Program-made: the position numbers and the translations under genes
NCBI GenBank assembly: GCA_947034895.1
Contig: OX344763.1
Span: 70,761,093-70,825,092 of the forward strand
DNA length: 64,000 bases
Source of the DNA: Rhytidiadelphus loreus
Taxonomy: Eukaryota > Streptophyta > Bryopsida > Hypnales > Hylocomiaceae
Direction: 5' to 3'
In this document: piece after piece, positions 1 to 12,027 of the stretch
Layout of the letters: each line of letters begins with the position of its first letter
Position numbering within the stretch: the stretch's first letter is position 1
The notes under the pieces: generated by a model
Told to the model about the DNA's origin: nothing
The model's database searches: none
The model's input: only the letters and a program-made list of their open reading frames with translations

Positions 1-140
1 CAAACAAAGTGTCCATTGCTTGGAAGGCCAAAGAACACTAAGTTTACATTCCACCCTTACAATTTACTAATTTATGCCGCTAGAACCTGTGTGCAAATTT
101 CTGACTTAAGGGTGGAGTTAGAAAAACTCACAAAGAGGTA
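1..140 (+). pseudogene. Fragment of PIF/Harbinger SANT-like gene (second copy)
   Basis: Positions 1-140 align base for base, with scattered substitutions, to 61781-61920, the second coding block of the SANT-like gene at the other end of the window. The reading frame is open across the match (contains LLGRPKN, then ARTCVQISDLRVELEKLTKR) and then runs into unrelated sequence and a stop near 170. The left part lies outside the window. It is a separate, partial copy of the same transposon family. It could be a nearly intact neighbour truncated by the window edge, or a real deletion derivative. Confidence 0.75.
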
Positions 141-1642
141 CAAGATAATGACACTCCTCCATATTTGGTGAAGTTGTGGAGAACTGGATGAATTGAGGTA
201 GAGAAGATTTTAAGAATCCTAGTGTGGAAAGACAATTTCCGGATTTCATTTCCGGTTCTTATTGTCTTGGATTGTTTTCCGCATTCTGTTCCGGTAATCT
301 TCCGGAAACTACAAGTAAAATCCTTTGGGAACGATACACAAGTCATTTTAGGGTGTTTTACATCATTTTAACACCTAATAGGAGGATTTGTGCTTCCTTG
401 TGCTATCACATGTACCTACAAGAATAAGAAGTGGATTCATACATGAGAACAATGTACATGTTTTTGGAGAAATAATGGAGAATAAAGTTAGTATCCCAGT
501 AACAATAAATCTTCATTTGGTAGAATACATTGTAATGTAGATGGAAGAGTTGGACAATGAACAATTGCAATATAATATAGATACATATTAAAATAGTGTA
601 TAACATTTTTTAGGACTTAGGAGAGTGGTATATTTAGTACAAAAACTTCATAGTAATAGAATTGAATTTAGCCAATTAGAATATACAAAAAATTTGAGCA
701 ATTTGGAATTGCTAAAAATCCCTCATAATATTAGTCTACAATGTTTGGTTTTATGTCAAAATGTATTAGCAAAATAGTAAAGTTGAAAATTTTCAAGAAA
801 TTCTTCATATTTTACATTTTAAAAGGAATGAAATTTGGCACGGACACCACTCATATTGCATAGAGTAAAATTGATGTTTCATTATATAATTTTGAGAAAA
901 GAAAAGTGGGCAAGTGGCCCCACTTCTTGGTAATGGTGTAAATTAGCTCATGTGATTACGAAGTGTAGTTTTATACATATAGCCAAGTCCAAACATGACA
1001 AATTATTGCATGTTATGATTGATTTTTTTTAAAGATGTAACTGATAGTCATTAAAATTTCAGATTTTTTGTGAAAATTTGAAAATACTATGAAAAAAATT
1101 TACACCGAATACAAAATATGCTAAAAGAAATCTAAAGTTTTCTTCATGGGAATATATGGTAGCTTAGAACATCATAGTGCAAAAAACATTTACCATATTA
1201 TTTCAAAACTTATTAAATCAACACTCCACAATAATAGATCCAAAGTTCCAATTGCAATAAAATATTTAATTTAAAGAAATTTTCAAATTTCAAATTGGAG
1301 TAGAACTAGACTTGGTAAGCTTCATTTTCTTTGTTGTGCCTCAATTCAAAAAAGATTTTTTTCATGACTCAAATTCACATAAGAGTAGAGTCCTAAAAGA
1401 TGTCAACATACATTACATGGTGATCTACAAATCAAGCATCATCTTGTGTAGAAAAGTCAAGAATATCACAATGAGACAATCTTCAACACCATTCTCAACA
1501 TATGTGTTCAAGCACCTCCCACAAAAAAATTAGATGAAAAGTTGTGTTTTTTTATCTCACAACCCCTCACAAAGTCATCCATCAATCAATAATTGGCTAC
1601 TGCAGCATTACAGGGTTAATTAGACTGTTTCAGAGATTGTAC
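141..1642. other. AT-rich intergenic DNA, nothing recognised
   Basis: There are no coding regions with recognisable domains and no terminal repeats that I could pair. The short open frames here have no family features. Confidence 0.5.
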
Positions 1643-2010
1643 TAAGGTAGAAGGCTCTGAAATGGACAAATTGTAGTTCATAAATTGACCTCCATAGTCA
1701 TTGAATGAATCAAGGAAAAAAGCATTATTAATTGCAAGAGCCAATCATTCTCTTTGCTTTCCCATTTTTCATTAGAAGTTGCAAGTGAACAATTTATGGA
1801 AGACCTAGGGACATAAATAGAGACCTATGACACAACTCCTTTGAAAATCCACAAGTAATTCAAAAATACTTCAAAAAATATGAAACCACTTGTGTTAGAT
1901 TCCTCTTCTATTTTTCTTTGCCTGAAAAATGATCTAAAAATATTTACATTTAAGAAAATACATGAAAAAGGCAGATCAGCCCTTAAGCCATTTCTGAGCC
2001 TCCTACCTTA
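1643..2010. mobile_element. TA-flanked MITE, AGGTAG family, copy 1
   Basis: The element (1645-2008, 364 bp) starts AGGTAGAAGGCTCTGAAATG and ends with the inverted counterpart CATTTCTGAGCCTCCTACCT, flanked by TA on both sides. The interior matches the other copies at 3719, 12030, 18464 and 44325 (shared text such as AATGATCTAAAAATA and ACCACTTGTGTTAG). It has no coding capacity. The TA duplication and length point to a Tc1/mariner-type (Stowaway-like) non-autonomous element. Confidence 0.8.
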
Positions 2011-2081
2011 GAGACTGTACTGATATGGTGGTGACTCGATTGGGGATGCACCCAGCTAATGGCACATTTTGTACCTCTGTT

Positions 2082-2405
2082 ATGCCTCAGTCATCCGTTA
2101 TGCCTCAGTCATCCGTTATGCCTCAGTCATCCGTTATGCCTCAGTCATCCGTTATGCCTCAGTCATCCGTTATGCCTCAGTCATCCGTTATGCCTCAGTC
2201 ATCCGTTATGCCTCAGTCATCCGTTATGCCTCAGTCATCCGTTATGCCTCAGTCATCCGTTATGCCTCAGTCATCCGTTATGCCTCAGTCATCCGTTATG
2301 CCTCAGTCATCCGTTATGCCTCAGTCATCCGTTATGCCTCAGTCATCCGTTATGCCTCAGTCATCCGTTATGCCTCAGTCATCCGTTATGCCTCAGTCAT
2401 CCGTG
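2082..2405. repeat. Perfect 18-bp minisatellite, 18 copies
   Basis: Eighteen head-to-tail copies of ATGCCTCAGTCATCCGTT (last base G in the final copy) cover 324 bp with no other difference visible. The unit length is a multiple of three and lacks stops in all three forward frames, so it creates long open frames (MPQSSV repeats and two others) that are not evidence of a gene. It starts 72 bp after MITE copy 1. The uniformity suggests recent expansion, so the array is probably length-variable. Confidence 0.97.
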
Positions 2406-3332
2406 CATATGGATTCTGACTGTGAATGGATATTGAGGCACATGCATTTAGCTGCTCCTATGTTTGTATCCTCTTCCATGCTGACAGGTCACACAGGCAT
2501 TACATATGCAATTTACAAATTACTTGGCCAAAACTGATCACAAATTCTGAAAGACAAACTGTCTAATCTATCTACCACAAAAAAGTTTAACCATTTTAGT
2601 TTAGTTTAGTTTCAATTTAGCAAACAGACAAAATTGCATTCTGATCTGTTGTATCTGTTGAATTCTCAGTATGCTTCACAAACATGTGCTTTTTTAGTAT
2701 ATAAAGATTTTGCAAGAGAACAAACAGTCTTCACTTTTTTCAATCAATTGATCTACATAGGCTGCCAAACCTCCTTTCTCTATAGTACAGTGCTGTGTAC
2801 CTCCAACAGCTGTGGATGATTATGTCACCACTGCACTCACAAGTCAGTTCTTAATCTCTCACACCATCTTCACCCACATCTTTGTTTTGGGTGCAGAGAG
2901 GGCTGGAGCAGCTGCCATTTTCAGTTTTTTGGGCAATCTACTCTATGATTTTCATAGTACTATATCAACACCTCCATTAAGGCAAAAGTGGTATGTCTGG
3001 TGAATTTCTTGTTCCCTTTTGGTGATGGGTTTTTTGTGCTGCTTTGCTTCCTAGGTGTAGGGTTTGTGCTCATCATTGTTCCTGATTGAAGGTCTGCATT
3101 GCCATTCTATTGCAAGCAATCACAAGTGCTTCAAATGTATGATCTGTCAATCTCCTTATCATGCTGAATTTGGTCACCACCATCGTGCCCTACTCACTTT
3201 TCTCAAGACCTTTCCACTTCACCCCACCCCAGTCACCATCTCACACATCCCAGCCCCCGCCTACCAACCTACAACTCATCCTGGAGTCGTCCAGTCATGT
3301 TTCTTGTTCAACCTGACTCTGATACTTCAGAG
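2406..3332. other. Intergenic DNA with short open frames only
   Basis: Slightly less AT-rich than its surroundings. Short open frames near 2634-3351 do not resemble known domains and have no splice pattern that I could join. No repeat pairing seen. Confidence 0.4.
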
Positions 3333-3360
3333 TAAGGTAGTATGCTGTTAAACCTTAAAG
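3333..3360. mobile_element. Solo left end of an AGGTAG-family TA MITE
   Basis: TA followed by AGGTAGTATGCT and then a diverged AAAGCG repeats the left end of the element at 3719, but no right end is found before that next copy. It is either a truncated element or the remains of an outer element into which the next one was inserted. Confidence 0.45.
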
Positions 3361-3716
3361 CGAAATCTAGAAGGTTTGTACATTTCAAATTTCAGTTATG
3401 TACCTATTTGGATGGAGCGCTTTCAGAAACGAACTTTGATCCTTAATAACTTTTGCATACAATATCCAAATGTGGCGTTCTTTGCTGCATTGGAACCTCC
3501 TTTCAGTTGCCAACATAAATATGTGAAAATTTGACCAGTTTCATAATAGCAACTAGGCTCAGTAGTAAAAAGTGACGGTTTTGGGTGTACCCACCTTAAG
3601 TACTGAGCCCCAAGCCAAAGTCTACACTTTGCGCCTTTTAATTTTGACAATCACTTGACAAATTCTGACAATTTGATTTAGTTTCTGCACACCTATATGA
3701 ATGTCTGCTTTTCCAA

Positions 3717-4129
3717 TAAGGTAGTATGCTCTAAAAGCGACCATTTAAGAGCTGGTCCGCCTTTTTCATAGGCTGAAGTGGACAGAATTATTTTAGATCA
3801 TTTTTCAGAGAAAGAAAAATGGATGTGGAAACTAACACAAGTGGTTTTGTATTTTTCCAAGTATTTTTGAATTACGTATAAATTTTCAAAGATTCAGGGC
3901 ATAGGCACCTATTTGTGATCATAGGTCTCCCAAAATCTGTTCACTTGCAGTTTGTAAATAGATGTGCAGAAATCAAAGGCAGTGATTGGCTCTTGCAATA
4001 GAAAAATAATTTTTTCTTGATGCATTCAATTGTTACGATGGTCCATTTAAAGATCACCTGGTTTCCATTTTTCACCCCAAAATAGGAGCGGTTTGAAGAA
4101 GGGGAGCGCTTTTAGAGCATACTACCTTA
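3717..4129. mobile_element. TA-flanked MITE, AGGTAG family, copy 2
   Basis: Element 3719-4127 (409 bp). The ends are AGGTAGTATGCTCTAAAAGC and the inverted GCTTTTAGAGCATACTACCT, bounded by TA on both sides. The inner sequence is homologous to copies 1, 3, 4 and the right part of copy 5 (shared CCTATTTGTGATCATAGGTC-type stretch). Non-coding. Confidence 0.85.
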
Positions 4130-4601
4130 CCTCCATTCATGAGGAACAAAACAAAGACTTATAAGTTAGCTGCTTTGTCCATATGAACCAGACTAAGGTG
4201 TGACCACCCATAACCAACTGAATAAGCAATTGTGGACATGATGTGGGGTATAGTAAGGCAAAGGAAATATTTCCACAAGTGTAGAGATAGAAATGAGGGG
4301 GATTGCCAAAATTTGGTAATTTTATTGCTTGAACTGAAATTATTATGAATTTGGGAAGGCTAAAGTCAGTCTGGACCCATGTTCAATGTGTAGACTATTC
4401 CAAAACTAATCATTTCAGAGACTACTCTTGTTCACTTTGGCACTCCAAACCAAGCAAATGAATTATGAAAAAAATGGAGGAATTAATGGTTGGAAATTAA
4501 GGGAAAAAAAACAAAAAACAAAAAACTTATAAATTCCTAACAACATTGCAATCTCAAGTTTTGTCAAAACTAGTTTACTTAAAGGTTAAAACTTGCTAAG
4601 G

Positions 4602-4719
4602 TTAATCCCTAAGTGACTAAGCCTTTCCAAGTGTGTTTTTCTTATAAAAAAAGAACATGGACTTATAGTTATCCCCAATGAAGCAAGTTGATTTTTCTTC
4701 AAAATCTAACCACATAGAT
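4602..4719 (+). mobile_element. R3 TTAA-MITE, left fragment
   Basis: TTAATCCCTAAGTGACTAAGCC and the following about 110 bp repeat the end of the R3 element at 28287 and the inverted end at 21781 (shared TTTCCAAGTGTGTTTTT and AAATCTAACCAYAT). The copy stops where another inverted-repeat element begins at 4720. The rest of R3 is not found beyond that element. Confidence 0.7.
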
Positions 4720-5450
4720 GGGTGAATGCAAGAAACACCGGTACTATTTGGTGTCACAATTGGAATGACGGAGATGCAATTTGCCATATCTTTTGGGAAA
4801 TGAAGTCCATGTACTTGAAATTTTAATTGGAGATGGCTAACTTGGAAGTCCTCAGATTCCTTACTTTTGAAAAATTTTGAAAAAAAAATCCTTTAATTAA
4901 ATTGTAATTTACCTAATTTGTCACACTTTGCGTTTTAGGGGTTTTTAGTACTGTGGAGCATCCAAAAATGATGATGTACGTCTAGGATTGTTGTAGGCTA
5001 TTGCCACAATAGAAGGGCATGTGCCCACCAACGGGCATTCAAAAAAACACAATTTTTTGTCTTCAACATGCATGCAAATAGGGGTCCCTTGCCCATAGGG
5101 CTCCTAACATTTATGATGGTTTCAATTTTTAGTTTTTGGTGAAATGTAATCACTATCAAGTCTCTACAAATGGCCAATTTTTAGTTTTTTTTGTATTCAT
5201 GATTTTCTAATTATTATTAATTTATACTTAATTTTATCTACTTTTTGTGACAAACTGTCATTTTTTTCAAAGAGTACTATTTCAGTATTATTAAGTACTC
5301 AAAAGTACTACTGGCCATTGATTTTTCGGATCAACGGCTGAGATTGCTCCGTTTTGCAGTACTACGAGTACTAGCAGTACTAGGCAGAAAAAACGTAGTT
5401 TTGGCAGAACGCTCCCTAAATCGTTCGGTGTTTCTTGCATCTACCCAGAT
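4716..5450. mobile_element. Inverted-repeat element inserted in R3, 727 bp
   Basis: The terminal repeats are GGGTGAATGCAAGAAACACC (4720 on) and its inverted near-copy ending at 5446. The flanks are AGAT on both sides, and uninterrupted R3 copies have a single GGATG at the corresponding place. So it inserted into R3 with a 4-5-bp duplication. It has no open frame of note. The inner right part (5269-5388) holds six GTACT-containing words, several as AGTACT. The superfamily is undecided, since a 4-5-bp duplication fits none of the common plant DNA transposons well. Confidence 0.6.
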
Positions 5451-5452
5451 GT

Positions 5453-6287
5453 TTAACCCCTTATGTTCCTTGACTATGTTTTCACCAAAAACGCTCCTAA
5501 ATTGCCATTTCTAGTACAAGTACCACATATTAGAAAAAAAAACATTTTTGGACATATGTGACCATAGGATCTTGTAATATGATGACTTGAGAACATATGG
5601 AAAAAAATTCAAAAATTTCCACTATGTAGATTGCAAGATATTAGTGTTTGAAGTGACAAAAATTCTTTGTTTTGCCCTACAAAAAACAGGGTAGCTGCAC
5701 TTCACAATCTCACATTCATATGAAACATTAGGAAAAATCTGAGGCTTCAACAAGGCCGCTAATAGTTTATTTTTGGTAGTGCTGCGATGCAATAATAGAA
5801 TTTTTTATTTTTTTAATTAAAAAAAAAACTTTTCTTTTTCGTTTTTAAACTTCTTTTGTTTCTTTTTGAAGAAAAAAAATTTGAAATTGCGCAGTCTGCC
5901 ATGGCACAGCTATGGTAGTGGGGTGGCACTCATGTAGCTTTGTTAAATATAGGTTCAAAGTTTTTTTTAGAGTAGAGAATCCATAATCAAAATGGAATGT
6001 TTTAAAGTTCTCTACATATATATAAATCTAGAAAACCAATTTCAAATTTTTGTTTCTGAAAAAACTGATATTTTTAATTTGCCTAGATTGGCTAGGCAGT
6101 GAAAAAACCTACATATCATATAATAACTTTTGAATCATGTAGTTATGAAAATTGTTGGATCTTAAAGATACTCCTTGTCCCAATGTTGTGTGAAAATTTC
6201 AAAGAAAAAAATAAAATCTTCATTCGTAGTGGGTTGCCCAAAAATTCTATGTTGCCTAAAATCGCAGCTTAGTCCTTTGAGGGTTAA
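5453..6287 (+). mobile_element. R2 TTAA-MITE, copy a
   Basis: Bounded by TTAA (5453-5456 and 6284-6287). It begins CCCCTTATGTTCCTTGAC and ends CAGCTTAGTCCTTTGAGGG. The interior is homologous to the copy at 16407 (shared ATTTCTAGTACAAGTACC, TAGGATCTTGTA and AAATTGCAAGATA-type text). Non-coding, 827 bp inside the TTAA sites. Confidence 0.8.
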
Positions 6288-6780
6288 AATGCCACAATCC
6301 CTATAGTGAGATGAGTTCAAAAAAACTAAATTCTTTGGGCCTTTTTTCTTGAATAATTGTAAAAATTGAATTCAAACAAAGACAAATATGTTTTCTTTTC
6401 ATAAAAATGCTCTGAATGCCAATAGAACAAAATGTTCCACAACTTACTCTTCACTTATCAAAGTCAATTGAGTCTAAGATTTCTAAATAGGAAAATAAAT
6501 TCTTTGAGAATTAAAAAATTATTATTTTGAGTTTTTCTGATCTATTAGTGCTGCCCAAAAATCACAAAAATTTGAAAATTTTATCAAAAAATCCAAAAAT
6601 GAACATTTGTAGTAAATAATTATTTTAATTTTTATTAAAAATATATATATTATTTAGTCAATTATTGAAATGCTAAATTTATCATGATAGTAATAATTTG
6701 ACGTGAACAACAAAGTTGAAGACATTGAAGTGTGAACTATGAATAAATAATTTTAGATATTTTATAGAACTAACTTTCAT
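6288..6780. other. AT-rich intergenic DNA, nothing recognised
   Basis: No coding region and no paired terminal repeats seen. Confidence 0.4.
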
Positions 6781-6785
6781 TGAAA

Positions 6786-6936
6786 ATTGCAACTATTCAT
6801 CCTCATAATTTTATGCTAAAAGGATGCAATAGTTTGACTTCCAAAGAGTGTTTTTGAATTTTTGTAAACCAATCATTCACATGGTACCAAAATGGATATG
6901 ATTTCCACAATTACCAGTCCGGCCTTCAAGGGTTAA
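6786..6936 (+). mobile_element. R4 TTAA-MITE, right-end fragment
   Basis: Matches the right two thirds of the R4 copies at 14576 and 35185 (shared TTGCAACTATTCATCC, TAGTTTGACTTCCAA, then a final CCTTCAAGGGTTAA). The left end is missing or too diverged to place. Confidence 0.65.
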
Positions 6937-6939
6937 AAT

Positions 6940-8115
6940 GTAGCATGGCACCAAACAAGAATTAAAGTAAGACAAAGGAACAAGTCACCCCATGTCCTTG
7001 GCACCTCCCTTGCACTGGGGCCCTCCAATTTCTTCAGTGGGATCAACTTCCCTCCCGACCTTGTCCTTGGGGACTCTGGTTTGTCCTCAAGGTTCTGCTC
7101 CCACTTCACTGCGGGGCCTTTCTGTCGCGCCAGGTCTTGGATGATCTTGAAAACCCGGTTCAATTTGTGAATTGAAGGAGAATAGCCTGTAGAACTCAAA
7201 AATAAACTTCCCGAACGCTGGACTGCTCTTGCTGTTGGCCTTGTTTTGTGCTTGACCTCGCGTCTTGTTGCTGGGGAGATTCCCTCGATGCTGCTGCTGG
7301 ATGCCACTGCAGAGATTCTTCCGTCCTCTGAATTCTTGATTGTCCTTGTGCTCTCTGGCCTTCAATTCCGTGCAGACCTCCTACTTCTCGTTTTGCAGGG
7401 CTCCTAAAATGGGTTCGACCACCTGCTCCTTCCACTCGCCACACTAGGGCCTCACACATGCCTGCTAGTGAGGGCTGTGTTTGGTCCCAAACACAACAGG
7501 GGGCCCACCCCTGATGCTTTTCCGGCACTCCTGCTTACCATGTCAGCTTGAGTTACCCCGCCCAAAGTGAATTGGGAGGATTGCACACGGCATGCAACAA
7601 GGCGGAAGGAAGGAGACGAGGCCAAAGCTGTGAGGAAGTCTGCATTCTTTTAAACCTTGGATGGGGTAACTCTGCATGCGGGCTGATCCCTCACAGTTCG
7701 TGGGGTCCAACCCATTGGGCTCAGATTGCCCCAATCCACACTTTCCGGCCCTTATGTCCGGTCCCTCATGGCTCCATCTGAGTGCATGTGCAAGGCCATA
7801 CTGCTGGGATTCTCCGAACATCCAAGTTGAAGCTGGCTCTTGCAGCAGATCTTCCTGCCCTGATTCGTGTTGTTGTCTTGTTTTCTCCTTGCATTGATCA
7901 GCGTTTTGAGCTGCAGATTGTCGCCATTTTGATTCCGTCCTCCTTCCGATTAGCTGCCTGGGGATCTTGTCTCGATTCTCATCCCCAAAATTCGAACTTA
8001 GTCGTAATTCCCTCTGCAGATCCGACTGTTGCCTTCTCCTGTTGGGTTTTAGGTTTTTCCTTGGGCTCCTTGGGCTGGTTGGGTCCCCTCTACACTTGCT
8101 GGATCCAATGCTGAT
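6940..8115. repeat. GC-richer repeat block, likely old retroelement relic
   Basis: This stretch is clearly richer in G and C than the surrounding DNA. Positions 7655-7830 match the reverse complement of about 56350-56520 (shared TTCGTGGGG, CCCATTGGG, GGTCCCTCA, GCATGTGC). Overlapping open frames on both strands carry no domain that I recognise. I infer a dispersed retroelement remnant, but termini and coding motifs are not visible, so the class is open. Confidence 0.4.
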
Positions 8116-8800
8116 CTCAACTTACCGCTACAGATTAAGACAACACAACCTCTGTATTAACAGTTCATGCCCTAACTTCTCCCAATCAATCTTGAAGCAC
8201 AACACGCTCTAACCTCTACTTACCAATCCCATGAGCACCTCCAATTCTCATCTCAACCCTAAAATTTACTCTAGCTTTCTTAATCAGCCCAAGTTCAACC
8301 AAAGTTGTTGTTGCCCATTCAAAAATTCTCACATTCCCTCCTAATCTCCCAAGGCAACATAATTCAACCTTAATCAAGTCCAAGAATTCTCATCATTTTC
8401 ACCAAACCTCTCCCCAAGCAAGTGAAAACCTATTCAACAAATGGTTTAATTCTAAGCCTAAGTCATTTCTATAATTTTCTCAACACTTTTTGTTCATATT
8501 TTAATACCATTTATCAAGAGCTCTATCAAAACACATACACACAAAATTTCAAGAAAGAGTTCCAAACCCTAATTTTGCCTATATCAAACTCTTTTGAAGA
8601 ACTAATTTGCATAACTACTTTCATCCTACCTTAATTTAGTGTTAATCCGCTAATTTGGTATAAAATGCGCCAAATTAGTGCAAAACCCCTATTTTAGTCT
8701 TTGTATCAATGTTTTAGTGTTTTCATCACTACTCTAGTGTTTTAGTAGTAGTTTTGGTTTTAGTAACTTCTTCTGTGTTTATCCTATTTATTATTTTTGT
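8116..8800. other. AT-rich non-coding DNA
   Basis: C-poor on one strand and rich in CAAT/TTCA words. No gene and no paired repeat seen. Confidence 0.4.
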
Positions 8801-8804
8801 CTAC

Positions 8805-9006
8805 ATGTAAAGCTTTGATTCATTCCATTTGGACATAACTTTTGTTCCTAGGCACCAATTGAAAAAATAATAATACTCCCATGAAGCTAATCAGTTTTTC
8901 TATCTTAAAAAGAAAATTCAAAAAATCAGGACAAAAATTGAGATTGTAGGTACCTACCCAAAATCCCACTTGTCCCGCAAAGGGACAAATGGTCCTTTAG
9001 AGGTTG
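8805..9006 (+). mobile_element. R2 TTAA-MITE, right-end fragment
   Basis: AAAGCTTTGATTCATTCC, GGACATAACTTTTGTTCC, GTAGGTACCTACCC and the terminal GGTCCTTTAGAGG repeat the right third of R2 copies (compare 42500-42824). The left part and the final TTAA are lost. Confidence 0.75.
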
Positions 9007-12000
9007 ATTCTCATCCCATTTTTTACCCATAGTATTTTGTTTTCATTTTTGTTTTCATTTTTGTTTGTTATCTTTTGGTTTTCTATTTAATTCTAATTTC
9101 ATTTTCTTACTTAGTGGTATTTTGGTTGTCATTTTATCATCGTCTTGTTGTTTGCCAAATTTGTTACTTTATTAAATCTTGCTTGAAGTTTTTTTAGTTA
9201 AATTTTTTTTTTATCTCCTAAAATTTTCCCCTTATTTTCTCTTAATTGCATTTTCTAAAATTTCACCCTAACTTCCCTATATTTCCATTACTATGCAATA
9301 GAAAACTCCATAATTAGTGATTGTGATTTAATCCAGAGTACTAACACTTTTGGACTTGCAAATTCACCCACATTGTTTATGTTTTTTCATTTTCTAAAAA
9401 ATAAACTATAATGGTGGTTTACAATATTTGATTGAAATTTTTAAATAAATAACAATTCCTTTGATGATTTATGGATTTCTTCATATCATGCATGAAAATG
9501 TGAAGTTTTGGTGATATTTTATTACAAAATATTAAAACATTATTAATATTTTCTCTAGATTTTTAGGTGTGTTGATGAAATTAAATTTGAACTAAAAATT
9601 AAATATAGATTGGAATTTTTTTTTTAAAACATACTAAATTGTTTACTTTGGATTGGATATACAAATTTCATTATTAAAAATTTCTCAAAATTTCCATTTA
9701 AATTAAAAAATCAGATTTTAAAAGCTTCCAAATCCAATACAACGTCTGAATTATGATTTGAAAGTTGTCACTAGCTAAAGTCAATAAAAAAAACAAAAAA
9801 AACATCTAGGCATTTGTACATCTTGGGAATTTATAAAGCAATGTATTTGGAGACTAAAAAGACAATCGAATAGAAATGTTTGACTTTATGGATCATGCAA
9901 ATGTTTTCGAAGAGGTTAAATATTATATAACCTTGGATTATTCCTAATTTCAAAATTATAAGAGATCTTAAGGAAAATGTGATTCAGAAAATCATCTTCA
10001 CAATGACACTCATATCAATGTTGTGCAATATGACTCATATAGCTATTTTGTAGTTTCTATCATTGAATAATATAATATTTTTAATATTAATTAAACCCAA
10101 GATTAAGTATTTGAAATGTAGTAGAAAAATTTAATATGGTACAATTTGTATTGTAATATTATATTATTATATTATTAATATAACAATGAGTTTAATTTTG
10201 ATTCATTTTTAACTTAAAGAAATCTAATTTTTGATGTAAAACTAGTAAGGGTAAACCCATCCAATATTATCACTACTTGTTTGGCATCATCTATATTTGG
10301 ATCTTCAATTACAACCTTTATGCATCCAAAATCACAACACAAGCTCATTAGAACAACCAATTGAAGTTGAAAAGATTTTTGATGAAACCAATGGTATTTG
10401 AAGCATTTTGTTTTTCAAAGGTGCCCGTTGAAGGGGAGGCCAATAAATGTCAAAAATTTATAAAACAACTTAGGATTTTTGTTTCTCAAAAACGCTAATA
10501 TATTTCCCTAAGAAAATCAATATTTTGACTACCCACCTAATAAGGGCAAAAAATGTTGCATTTTTGGATGCTTCTATTTTGCAACGTGTGCCATTTTCAA
10601 AGCAACTTAGATAATCCAATTTGTGTTTAAAATTTATTTATTGGAATTTACTATAATATATTGTATGCTTTGATGACAAAAAATAAATTTAATTCAATAT
10701 ATTGCAATCCATAGTTACTTTTTATGCACAAAATCAAGATACATACTTGTTTTAGATTGATTTTGATTAAGTGTGAAGAACAAAGTCATTTGGTTTACAA
10801 TGATAAAAATTTATAGATTTAAAAAAAATAAAAAAATAAAGAATAAGATGATCAAGGTTGATTGACTAAAATATTAAAATATTATTGAAGAATTCTTTAA
10901 CATTGTCACAAATAAATAATGAAAGAATTTTGATAGGTTTACCTCCAAAAGGACCAAGTGACCCTTCAATATACACAAAAAATCTCACCAAGTAGTTGTG
11001 CATGAAGTCAATTTTGGTTGAATGTTCGCAAAATTTTGATATAAGGTGTGAAAATATATTCTCTGGGTGAAAATATAATTATTTTTCCAAGTGGGTGTAC
11101 GGATCAAAGTTATTTTGCCTTGAACTTTTTAGGCAACTCAGAAAATTTCAAGTAACATGTGCAAAAGTCCTCTACTTCCAAAATTTGACAAGTATATAAC
11201 TAACATGATATAGGATGCAACTATGAAAAAAATAATCATGTGTAGTTCAAAATTTTCACATCAGGAGTTAAAGTCTATTGACATGTTGGGACAATGTCAA
11301 AAATAAATTCTTATAACTTCAAATGTTATCATCTATCAATCTATGTGGTCAAAGTTTTTGAAATTTTTTCCACACATTGTCATTGTAGTTTAGTACCATA
11401 GTAGCCATTGCCATAGTAGCCATAATTTGTACAATTGAATTCTTTTTAATTAAATGATGATTTTTAGTGACCTAAAAAGTAGCAATTTTTGACAATTTTT
11501 GCTTGAAATGAGCTTCAAATCCTTCAAGGGGTAATAAATCCTAAAATGTCCAATTGTTGCTCAACTTCAAAGGTTTCTTGGATCCTAGAATAAACACCTT
11601 TTTAAAAATTTAAAATTTTTCTCACTTAGTTTATCAAGTTATTTTTCCATAGCTTTGAAGGTTGTATAAGTGGTCAAGGGGCTCATTGATTGGAGCATAT
11701 AGTGAATGGGCAAGATCAAATGATTTTTTTTTTCCCAATGTACCTCATTTGATTGCAAGACTCTAAAAATAATCATTAGCATGCATGTTCTTGACTTAGG
11801 TGAAAACACCCATAGCCATTTGTGTATCCATTCTTAATTAGACTTGGATGTTTTACCCTTTTTATAATTGCATTTGGTCAAAAATCGCAAACTCTTCTTT
11901 TGTAAAAATTTGAGATATGGGTACCCAAAGTCATTCTCTCAAGAAAAAAAACTATTGTTTTTCAAAAATTGAACTTTGATTGCAAATATCTCAAAATCTA

Positions 12001-12027
12001 TATGGTCAGTCTTTGAAAATTGGAGAG
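9007..12027. other. 3 kb of very AT-rich non-coding DNA
   Basis: No open frame of more than about 60 codons, no coding motif, and no terminal repeats that I could pair. Old, fully decayed repeats are likely but not demonstrated. Confidence 0.4.

Noticed and set aside
1633..2020. 10-bp target duplication GAGATTGTAC/GAGACTGTAC around the TA MITE, suggesting a Mutator-type element
   Set aside because: No other copy of the family shows it, and the insertion at 18462 in a CACTA terminus demonstrates a TA duplication. The 10-bp similarity is probably local chance.
2025..2537. 170-codon open frame with MPQSSV repeats
   Set aside because: It is produced by the 18-bp minisatellite, which is open in all three forward frames. 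The flanking residues show no domain or splice context.
4602..6287. R2 copy a nested inside R3, mirroring the nest at 28 kb
   Set aside because: The left junction (AGATGTTTAA) fits, but the sequence after 6287 does not continue R3, so the second junction is missing.
6933..8212. Several overlapping open frames of 80-125 codons
   Set aside because: GC-richer repeat DNA opens frames on both strands. No domain or homologous protein is recognised.
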